From SLRI01 sp964460465 (GTDB taxonomy: Bacteria > Pseudomonadota > Alphaproteobacteria > Geminicoccales > Geminicoccaceae), in NCBI GenBank assembly GCA_964460465.1, contig CAYWSB010000173.1, forward strand, positions 1 to 10,479: DNA of 10,479 nucleotides. Reading direction: 5' to 3'. The position numbers and the translations under genes are program-made. Position 1 is the first letter of the stretch. The number at the start of each line of letters is the position of its first letter. The notes beneath the pieces were generated by a model. The model did not search any database. It was not told where the DNA came from and saw nothing but the letters and a program-made list of their open reading frames with translations. This document shows positions 6,138-10,479 of the stretch, piece after piece.

Positions 6138-6590
6138 ATGCAGCGACCGATCATTCCAGGCGTGATCGATGGCCGGCAAGTGCTCTGCACCCTGCCGCCG
6201 GACGCGTCGGTCCAGGCCGCCGCCGAAGTCATGACCGAGCGGCGGATGGGTGCCGTGATGGTCGTCGATGGCGGCCGGCTGGTCGGCATCGTCACCGAGC
6301 GCGACATCGTCTTTCGGGTCGTGGCGAAGTCGCTCGAGCCGGAGGCCACGCCGCTGCGCGCGGTGATGACGGCGGCGCCCGAGACCCTGGCACCAGGCGA
6401 CACCGCGATGAACGCCCTCGAGAAGATGCAGGCCGGCGGCTACCGCCACCTGCCCGTCCTGCAGGGCGACGAGCTCTGCGGCATGGTCTCGATCCGCGAC
6501 ATCTACGAGGCGGTGCGGCGGATGCTGCAGGAGGAGCTGCAGAGCGCCGAGACGCTCATCTACGGCGACCGCTACGGCGCTACCGGCTGA
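6138..6590 (+). CDS. Tandem CBS-domain protein
   Basis: The 150-aa protein consists almost only of a CBS pair. CBS1 is about 12-64, with VQAAAEVMTERRMGAVMVVD followed by GGRLVGIVTERDIVFRV. CBS2 is about 75-130, with VMTAAPETLAPGDTAMNALE and then YRHLPVLQGDELCGMVSIRD. Known for the family: CBS pairs (Bateman modules) bind adenine nucleotides such as AMP, ATP or S-adenosylmethionine and act as energy sensors, here without an attached catalytic domain. The TERD and SIRD turns are the typical ribose-phosphate contact sites. The target is unknown. The ATG at 6138 has GGGAGG 7 nt upstream; the frame extends further upstream without conservation. It follows ppa by 167 nt and converges on bolA. Confidence 0.9.
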   Translation: MQRPIIPGVIDGRQVLCTLPPDASVQAAAEVMTERRMGAVMVVDGGRLVGIVTERDIVFRVVAKSLEPEATPLRAVMTAAPETLAPGDTAMNALEKMQAGGYRHLPVLQGDELCGMVSIRDIYEAVRRMLQEELQSAETLIYGDRYGATG

Positions 6591-6596
6591 ACGCCC

Positions 6597-6659
6597 GGCG
6601 CCGCGGCGGTCGCCCTCGCCGTCCGCCAAGCCCTAGCCGTCCGCCGGGCCCGCGGCGCC
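6597..6659. repeat. Perfect 10-bp inverted repeat between convergent CBS and bolA genes
   Basis: GGCGCCGCGG (6597-6606) and CCGCGGCGCC (6650-6659) are exact reverse complements 43 nt apart, starting 6 nt after the CBS gene stop. Inside the loop GCCGTCCGCC occurs twice (6618-6627 and 6636-6645). It could work as a terminator for the plus strand but has no T tract. Confidence 0.4.
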
Positions 6660-6669
6660 CGTCACGCTC

Positions 6670-6684
6670 GCGGCGCAGCGCCGC
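6670..6684 (-). terminator. Short GC hairpin directly after bolA
   Basis: GCGGCGC, A, GCGCCGC (6670-6684) begins 3 nt past the bolA stop on the minus strand. In RNA it would fold as a 5-bp stem with a 5-nt loop. There is no T tract, so terminator function is a guess from position. Confidence 0.3.
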
Positions 6685-6687
6685 GCC

Positions 6688-6963
6688 TCAGGCGGGCTCG
6701 CCCGGTGCCCGGGCGCTGATCGACAGCGCGTGGATGCGGCCGCGCAGCAGATCGTCGAGGGCCGCATGGACCAGCCGCTGACGGTTCAGCCGGCTCTCGC
6801 CGGCGAAGCGGTCGGCAACGACCTCGACGAAGAAGTGCGTTTCGCCTTCCGGCCGATGCCCGGCATGGCCGACGTGGAGGTGCGACTCGTCGCGCACCGC
6901 GAGCTGTTGCGGCTGCAGGGCCGCGCTCAGTCGCTGCTCGATTTGCTGCTTCACCGATCCCAT
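6688..6963 (-). CDS. bolA: BolA family protein
   Basis: BolA-type proteins partner monothiol glutaredoxins to bind [2Fe-2S] clusters and affect iron-sulfur trafficking, stress response and cell shape. The 91-aa sequence carries the fold's hallmarks: an N-terminal helix (VKQQIEQRLSAAL), the strand LAVRDESHLHVGH, the block HFFVEVVADRFAGESRLNRQ (43-62), then RLVHAALDDLL and the C-terminal IHALSISARAP. H78 of IHALS is the invariant cluster-ligand histidine of the family. The ATG at 6961-6963 is preceded by AGAGGA with a 4-nt gap. It is divergent from the XRE regulator and convergent with the CBS gene. In several alphaproteobacteria that I know, bolA lies directly divergent from a J-domain gene; here the regulator sits between them. 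Confidence 0.93.
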   Translation of the reverse strand: MGSVKQQIEQRLSAALQPQQLAVRDESHLHVGHAGHRPEGETHFFVEVVADRFAGESRLNRQRLVHAALDDLLRGRIHALSISARAPGEPA

Positions 6964-7335
6964 GCTATCCTCTGCTGTCCAGGTCGAGCCCCGGTCCCGA
7001 TCGGCCGGCCCGGGCCTGCGTCGACTGGCATGCCCGGGGCCGCCTTGCAAGCCGCGACCGGCGGCAAGGTCGGCTTTTCGGGCATGGTCGCGATCCAAGA
7101 GCTGCCTGCACGGTTAATCCATCTACCCTGACGGGAAGCAACATCGTACGCATTTTTCCAATTCGGCGACCCCGGCGCCCCGGAATTCGGTCATGAGTTG
7201 GTCGATTAACGGAAAGTTTACCGGACGGCTGTAACCATCGGTGGAGCGCGGAAGACGGCTGGCCGTTCTTCCCGATCGGTGGGCGACGTCGCCCGACCGG
7301 CTTTCTCCCCTGACGGCGTAAGGAACGTGGTGAGC
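6964..7335. other. 372-nt divergent intergenic region (bolA / XRE regulator)
   Basis: No gene is convincing here; open frames on both strands look like GC-driven shadows. The left half (to about 7090) is GC-rich and contains the hairpin listed at 7049-7078. The segment from about 7110 to 7240 is clearly more AT-rich than its surroundings and probably holds the divergent promoters. It has a separated inverted pair GTTAATC (7113-7119) and GATTAAC (7204-7210), and TTAA-N7-TTTA at 7206-7220. No clear -35/-10 pair stands out. Confidence 0.6.
7049..7078 (+). terminator. Terminator-like hairpin with short T run in the bolA leader region
   Basis: AAGCCGCGACC (7049-7059), loop GGCGGCAA, then GGTCGGCTT (7068-7076) pair with a 2-nt bulge, and the plus strand continues TT C. 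On the plus strand this resembles an intrinsic terminator, yet no plus-strand gene ends just before it. On the minus strand it would fold in the bolA 5' leader, about 85 nt before the start codon. A competing fold pairs CCTTGC (7043-7048) with GCAAGG (7064-7069). Confidence 0.35.
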
Positions 7336-7767
7336 ATGATGGCATTACCCGAAAAGCAGGCTGGCCCGGGTCGCTCGCGCGCCCAGGACATCGATCGGCA
7401 TGTCGGCTCGCGGATGCGCGAGCGGCGGATCATGCTCGGCCTCACCCAGCAGCAGATGGCCGAGCTGATCGGTGTCACCTACCAGCAGGCGCACAAGTAC
7501 GAGAAGGGCATCAATCGCATCGCGGCCGGGCGCCTCTACACGATCGCGCACGCGCTCGGCGTCGACGTGACCTTCTTCTTCGAGGGCATGGAGGGCGACA
7601 AGGACTTCCGGCCGACACCGCAGCAGCGCATGCTCCTCGAGCTCGCCCGCAACTTCATCTCCCTGCCGAGCCGCAAGCACCAGGAGGCGCTGTGCAGCCT
7701 GGCCCGCGCCCTGGCGACGGCCGGCGACGATGCGGACGGCGGCATGGCCGACGTCGGCGCCAACTGA
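7336..7767 (+). CDS. XRE-family helix-turn-helix transcriptional regulator
   Basis: This is a probable DNA-binding regulator of 143 aa. The Cro/C1-type HTH spans about 18-78: DIDRHVGSRMRERRIMLGLT, QQQMAELIGVTYQQAHKYEK, GINRIAAGRLYTIAHALGV. The recognition helix would be TYQQAHKYEKG. A C-terminal helical part follows (TPQQRMLLELARNFISL, then HQEALCSLARALA), a layout common among small alphaproteobacterial XRE regulators and likely used for dimerisation. AAGGA at 7320-7324 precedes GTG 7330 by 5 nt and ATG 7336 by 11 nt; I give ATG 7336, but GTG 7330 has better spacing. Divergent bolA is one candidate target, and autoregulation is another. The regulated genes cannot be read from the sequence. 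Confidence 0.88.
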   Translation: MMALPEKQAGPGRSRAQDIDRHVGSRMRERRIMLGLTQQQMAELIGVTYQQAHKYEKGINRIAAGRLYTIAHALGVDVTFFFEGMEGDKDFRPTPQQRMLLELARNFISLPSRKHQEALCSLARALATAGDDADGGMADVGAN

Positions 7768-8318
7768 TCCGGCCGGCACCCGCTGTCACAGCCGCGGTCG
7801 CGGCGTCCACCACGACGGTCGCAGGTCGAGCGCTCCTTCACGCCCAGGCGGCTCGCGCCAGCGAGCGCAGGCCGGTTCGCGGCGTCGGTGGCCCGCCGCG
7901 CGCCCAGATGTCCGGTGCCGGCTGCCGGCGTCGCGCCGCCCCTGGCCGACGCGCGCCATAGCGATCGCCGCCGACAGCAGCCGTTCGGCCCGCGCGCGAC
8001 CTTGTCCCCGGCCGTGCCAGGGACCATAGTTTCGGCGCCGGGTCACGCCGGCTCGACCTGTTGACGGCCGGCCCGCCGCTCGGCACCGTGCGGCTGCTTG
8101 CGCCGGCCTGGGCGCAACGGCGGCCGGGATCGAGGGCCGCGCCGGTCGCGGGGTCGCGTCGCCGCCCGCCCGCGGCGATGCGGGACGCTGTCTGGCGGAG
8201 CAGGTCAGCGACGACCGCTCGGGTCCTTCCGGCGAGCGGGCGTGACGCGGCGCGCGGGACCGGAGCGCGGCGCGCGTGGCGTCGTCCGGCAGGCGACGGA
8301 TGGAGTGCGAAGGAACGG
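7768..8318. other. 551-nt GC-rich gap between the XRE regulator and the J-domain gene
   Basis: The open frames here on both strands are rich in Arg, Pro, Ala and Gly, lack recognisable motifs and look like products of high GC. A small hairpin (GCCGC, GGTC, GCGGC at 7791-7804) follows the regulator and could mark its end. GTCCC (8004-8008) and GGGAC (8020-8024) form another short repeat. I see no transposase remnant or RNA gene. The region may hold the promoter of the J-domain gene or be decayed sequence. Confidence 0.5.
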
Positions 8319-8918
8319 ATGGAAGCGGCGCGCAAGATGGCCGGGGCGATGGGCACCGGCGGCGGCCATGGCCGGGATGCGGCCGGTGCCGCGGCCGGAC
8401 GCTGCTGCGCCTGGCCCGGCTGCGCGGCGGCGGGCGACTACCCGGCGCCATCGTCACGCCGCGAGCTGCGCGCCTTCATCTGGTTCTGCCTCGCGCACAT
8501 CCGCGAGTACAACAAGAACTGGAACTATTTCGCCGGGATGAACGAGCACCAGATCGAGGCGCATCGGCGGGCCGACACGACCTGGCATCGACCGAGCTGG
8601 CGCTTCGGCACGGTCGGGATCGACGACACCGACCGGCTCCACGACCCGTTCGGTTTCTTCGCCGATGGTGGCGGCGAGGGTCCGCGCCATGGCGCCCGGG
8701 CAGGCGCGCCGGGCCGGCCACCCGGCAAGGCCGGGGAGATGATGGCAGTGCTCGAGCTCGAGATCGGCTTCACCCTCGAGGAGCTGAAGCGGCGCTACAA
8801 GACGCTGGTGAAGCGGCACCACCCCGATCTGCACAACGGCTGCCGCCTCGCCGAGGAGCGCCTGAAGCGGATCAACGAGGCGTACACCTTCCTCTCGGCG
8901 AACCGGCTGCATCGCTGA
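8319..8918 (+). CDS. J-domain (DnaJ-like) protein with N-terminal Cys/His cluster
   Basis: The protein is probably a co-chaperone that stimulates DnaK ATPase through its C-terminal J domain. With the ATG at 8319 it has 199 aa. Residues 30-35 (C-AWPG-C) and C57-L-A-H60 look like a small metal site, inside a conserved alphaproteobacterial block with WFCLAHIREYNKNWNYFAGM and HRRADTTWHRPSW. A linker rich in Gly and Pro (about 100-140) follows, then a J domain at about 142-195 with helix II LKRRYKTLVKR, the essential H168-P-D tripeptide, and helix III EERLKRINEAYTFL. The start is supported by AAGGA 4 nt upstream and by family length; the open frame continues upstream to 8061 without conservation. 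In relatives this gene commonly precedes cobS; no cobS is in this window. Confidence 0.88.
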   Translation: MEAARKMAGAMGTGGGHGRDAAGAAAGRCCAWPGCAAAGDYPAPSSRRELRAFIWFCLAHIREYNKNWNYFAGMNEHQIEAHRRADTTWHRPSWRFGTVGIDDTDRLHDPFGFFADGGGEGPRHGARAGAPGRPPGKAGEMMAVLELEIGFTLEELKRRYKTLVKRHHPDLHNGCRLAEERLKRINEAYTFLSANRLHR

Positions 8919-8954
8919 CGATCGCCCGATCGTGTCCGCCGGCCTCGTCGGCGG
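8918..8954 (+). terminator. Paired hairpins at the end of the J-domain gene
   Basis: ACGATC, loop GCCC, GATCGT (8918-8933) overlaps the last base of the stop codon, and CCGCCG, 7 nt, CGGCGG (8936-8954) follows at once. Two consecutive stems at a gene end suggest transcript termination or 3' protection. There is no T tract. Confidence 0.4.
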
Positions 8955-9253
8955 CAGCGGCGCGGGCCGGCATCGGCAGAGGCTGCACCGGCCGGGCGTG
9001 CCGCTGGCTCCCAGGCCCGACCTTGGATGATCCTGGCCATGGCCCCGAGGAGCATGAAGCGCCGTGTCGTCGGCCGACTTTGGTGGCGCTCGAGAAGCGC
9101 CGCGCGAGCCGGCCCGAATAGGTCGCCAAGGCCGTGCCCGATTCTGGCTGGCCGGACACAGGCCGTTGCAGCCAAGCCGGTTTCGGTTGCCGAGACCGCG
9201 CGTTGGCGACCGCACGGAGCTGCGCACCCGCCGTGGCCGGGAATGGCCGTTCT
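8919..9253. other. 335-nt region without a recognised gene, before the IS remnants
   Basis: After the terminal hairpins I find no motif-bearing frame on either strand. A minus-strand stretch (about 9040-9110, reading LLGAMARIIQGRAW) looks protein-like but matches nothing I know and has no start context. The expected downstream neighbour cobS is absent. The region may be flanking DNA decayed by the insertion events to its right. Confidence 0.5.
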
Positions 9254-9520
9254 CTCCCCGGCTGGTCGTCCGTCGCCGGCAAGCCGGATCCCCTCGCCGT
9301 CGCCAAGGGGGCGACCGAGCTCGGCTGGGGCGGGCTGATGCTGGCGGAGGTCGAGCGGAAGCTCCCGATCGCCGAGCGGCCGGCCCCCTTGCCGATCCGC
9401 GAGCGCCCGAGCCCGTGCGGCACGGTCTCGTCGAGATGACCTGCTTTTTCACGCTGCTCGTCGCCACCGGCTGTCCGGACGCGAACGACGGCGCTCCGCG
9501 GCGCGGCAACCCTGCCTTAA
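9254..9520 (+). pseudogene. IS1380-family transposase, N-terminal remnant with frameshift
   Basis: Two adjacent plus-strand frames together recall the first ~90 residues of IS1380-type DDE transposases. Frame 1 of the remnant (9254-9408) reads SSVAGKP, then GWGGLMLAEVERKLPIAERP, matching the family pattern SDGGxLLLAEVERRLGIAERLA. From 9409 the match moves to the next frame: EPVRHGLVEMTCFFTLLVAT then GCPDANDGAPRRGNPAL, matching VRHGLAEMxxxRxLxIAxGYPDANDCDALRxDPAL. A single-base loss near 9408 explains the switch. The catalytic domain (~350 residues) is missing: similarity stops at about 9520, where sequence resembling the end of an IS256-type element begins. Family assignment is from memory of the motifs; the element is dead. 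Confidence 0.72.
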
Positions 9521-9590
9521 GATCGTGTCCCACCGCGTGGTGTAGTGTGGCTTCAATCTGGTTCATTTTCCGGCGTCGGCCGGTGTTTGG
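9521..9590 (-). other. Probable terminal non-coding segment of the IS256-type element
   Basis: This lies between the IS256-type stop codon (9591-9593) and the end of IS1380 similarity. The segment begins GATCGTGTCC on the plus strand, i.e. ends GGACACGATC on the minus strand, of the kind I recall at ends of some alphaproteobacterial IS256 elements. It contains a hairpin CCGGC, GTCG, GCCGG (9570-9583). The other terminus is outside the window, so the inverted repeat cannot be confirmed. Confidence 0.4.
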
Positions 9591-9725
9591 TCAGGCGGTC
9601 ATGTCGGCCAGGCTGACGGCAACATCATCGCTGGTCTGGGCGATCGTTTCCAGCGGCATGCAGCGGGCACGTTGGACGGCCCATTTGATGGCATGGACCG
9701 CCCTCGCAATCGTCGGCCGTGGCAG
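9591..9725 (-). pseudogene. IS256-family (Mutator-type) transposase, C-terminal remnant
   Basis: The minus-strand frame ending at the TGA 9591-9593 reads LPRPTIARAVHAIKWAVQRA then RCMPLETIAQTSDDVAVSLA. This follows the C-terminus of IS256 transposases, typically AIxRLVGAILxEQNDEWAVQRARYMTLETIAxxSDDPxVSLxA. About six residues (the LLEQNDE part) are missing between AI and KWAVQRAR. The preceding conserved part of the protein is found beyond the IS110 fragment, at 10359-10479, on the same strand. The enzyme is therefore split and inactive. The exact junction with IS110 sequence lies somewhere between about 9725 and 9755. Confidence 0.75.
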
Positions 9726-9768
9726 GCTGGGCGGTCGTGAGGCGATACCATCGAGGGAGGCTTGCGCC

Positions 9769-10358
9769 ATGGTGACCATGACGGTCGGTGTCGATCTCGC
9801 CCAGTCGGTGTTCCCAATGCACGGCGTGGACAGCAGCGGACGGACGATGGTGCGTCGCCGGGTGTCGCGCGGCCGGCTGTTGGATGTCTTCGCCCAGCTG
9901 CCGCCTTGTCGGATCGGCATGGAGGCTTGTGCCAGCGCGCATCATCGGGCGCGCGAGCTGGTGCGCCTCGGGCATGACGTGAGGTTGATCCCACCGCAGC
10001 ACGTCAAGCCGTACGTCAAGCGGAACAAGACCGACGCCGCCGACGCCGCGGCGATCTGCGAAGCGGTGTCCCGGCCGAACATGCGTTTCGTGCCGATCAA
10101 GACCGTCGACCAGCAGGCGGCTTTGGCCCTGCATCGGGCCAGGTCGCTGTTGGTCCGGCAGCGCACGCAACTCGCCAACGCGATCCGAGGCCTTCTGGGA
10201 GAGTTCGGGATCATCGTGCCCAAAGGCATCCGGCACCTGAGCGAACTGCGTGAACGCGCCGCCGGCACGGCGTCGGATAGCCTTCCAGACGAGGTTCGCT
10301 CGGCCGTGAGCCTCCTGTTCCGGCAGCTCGAGGACACGCAGGATCGCATCGCTGCGGT
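9769..10358 (+). pseudogene. IS110-family (IS1111-like) DEDD transposase, truncated at its 3' end
   Basis: The ATG at 9769, with GGGAGG 8 nt upstream, opens a frame starting MVTMTVGVDLAQSVF. The RuvC-like DEDD domain is present: D9 in GVDLAQ, E52 in IGMEACASAHHRA, D89 and D92 in NKTDAADAAAICEA. Then come VRLIPPQHVKPYVKRNK (71-87), RPNMRFVPIKTVDQQAALAL, LLVRQRTQLANAIRGLLGEF, IIVPKG and LFRQLEDTQDRIAAV. Similarity stops at RIAAV, near 10358. The C-terminal Transposase_20 domain with its catalytic serine is absent, replaced by antisense of the IS256 remnant, although the frame stays open to the window edge by chance. The HGVD, LPPC and VKPYVK motifs suggest the IS1111 branch, whose bridge-RNA region lies 3' of the gene and would have been lost. 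Confidence 0.82.
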
Positions 10359-10479
10359 CGGGTTCACCGAGTGGATCTTGGCGTGGTGGGCTCTCGGGAC
10401 GCTCATGCAGGCCCGCACGTCTCCCTCGGCTTCGTCCATGAATGGCCAGGAGGCCCTTCATCCGATCTCTGAAAGGGAC
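10359..10479 (-). pseudogene. IS256-family transposase, internal remnant with frameshift (runs off window edge)
   Basis: From the window edge on the minus strand the first frame reads PFRDRMKGLLAI (to 10441), then shifts by one base to MDEAEGDVRACMSVPRAHHA and KIHSVNP (10439-10359). Joined, these follow the IS256 pattern LRDRMPKLAAxMDEAExDVLAYMSFPxAHRAKIHSTNPLERLN. One extra C at 10440 accounts for the shift. The match stops right after NP, exactly where IS110 similarity begins, and the missing LERLNGEIKRRTxVVGIFPN block would join this to the C-terminal piece at 9725. The N-terminal catalytic part must lie to the right of the window, if it survives. Confidence 0.75.

Larger units (their letters stand above)
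9254..10479. mobile_element. Nested IS graveyard: IS1380 remnant, IS256 remnant, IS110 remnant inside it
   Basis: Three transposase families are stacked. An IS1380-type N-terminus (plus) ends near 9520. An IS256-type transposase (minus) has its C-terminus at 9591-9725 and an upstream part at 10359-10479. The 5' part of an IS110/IS1111-type gene (plus) lies between the two IS256 pieces. The order of insertion that fits is IS1380 first, IS256 into it, then IS110 into IS256, followed by a deletion removing the 3' half of IS110 and about 17-20 codons of IS256. The right boundary is outside the window. Confidence 0.7.

Noticed and set aside
7786..8457. Long minus-strand open frames (223 and 172 codons) in the gap before the J-domain gene
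   Set aside because: Arg/Pro/Ala/Ser-rich composition without motif, no clear ribosome site, and partly antisense to the J-domain gene.
8928..9530. A 10-bp direct repeat GATCGTGTCC at 8928-8937 and 9521-9530
   Set aside because: It could suggest two IS256 ends, but no IS256 C-terminal coding sequence lies next to the 8928 copy, and that copy is part of the hairpin after the J-domain gene. Probably chance.
8454..9566. A 370-codon open frame on the minus strand across the J-domain gene and beyond
   Set aside because: It is antisense to the J domain, has low-complexity Arg/Pro/Ala composition, and its first residues fall within the presumed IS256 terminal segment.
9409..10479. A continuous plus-strand frame joining the IS1380 remnant, the IS256 end region and the IS110 gene
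   Set aside because: Three unrelated origins lie in the same frame by chance; the middle part (9521-9768) is mostly antisense to the IS256 C-terminus and the last 120 nt are antisense to its upstream part. I do not think it is a functional fusion.
1..10479. Search for tRNA/rRNA genes, CRISPR arrays, retron-like or toxin-antitoxin modules
   Set aside because: I saw no cloverleaf with a CCA-end pattern, no regularly spaced repeats, no reverse transcriptase, nuclease or small two-gene toxin pair; the XRE gene has no adjacent toxin-like partner.

Overview
The window looks like chromosomal DNA of a GC-rich alphaproteobacterium. The main reasons are a CIRCE-controlled groESL operon, a Usg-family gene (a small family known mainly from alphaproteobacteria), a fused-type cytochrome bc1 operon (petABC) divergent from trmL-hemF, and a bolA / J-domain neighbourhood. 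A Rhodospirillales-like lineage is my guess from gene order and base composition. No rRNA or other taxonomic marker gene is present to prove it.

Layout from left to right. Positions 1-521 hold, on the minus strand, the first 38 codons of groEL, the whole of groES, and a CIRCE operator in the groES leader. The groES-usg intergenic region carries a second, degenerate CIRCE-like inverted repeat. usg (plus strand) converges on petC, with a perfect 11-bp hairpin between them. petA-petB-petC (minus strand) encode the Rieske protein, cytochrome b and cytochrome c1 of complex III. Divergent from petA are trmL (tRNA wobble methyltransferase) and hemF (oxygen-dependent coproporphyrinogen oxidase), which overlap, followed closely by ppa (inorganic pyrophosphatase). 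hemF and ppa both appear to start with TTG. Next comes a two-CBS-domain protein (plus strand), then bolA (minus strand), an XRE-type regulator (plus strand) and a J-domain protein (plus strand) with a Cys/His cluster in front of the J domain. These are separated by three unusually long GC-rich gaps (6964-7335, 7768-8318 and 8919-9253) in which I find no convincing gene.

The right end, from about 9254 to 10479, is an insertion-sequence graveyard with a layered structure. An IS1380-type transposase N-terminus with a frameshift is cut off near 9520. There the apparent end of an IS256-type element begins; its transposase is on the minus strand. That IS256 transposase is itself split into a C-terminal piece (9591-9725) and an upstream piece (10359-10479) by the 5' part of an IS110/IS1111-type DEDD transposase on the plus strand (9769-10358). 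All three are broken.

The functional theme of the intact part is housekeeping: protein folding (groESL), respiration (petABC), haem synthesis (hemF, which supplies haem for cytochromes such as b and c1), pyrophosphate removal (ppa) and probable iron-sulfur or stress functions (bolA, J-domain protein). I did not find a convincing new defence or other undescribed system. The most unusual items are the nested IS remnants, the second CIRCE-like element, the non-ATG starts and the unexplained intergenic structures.
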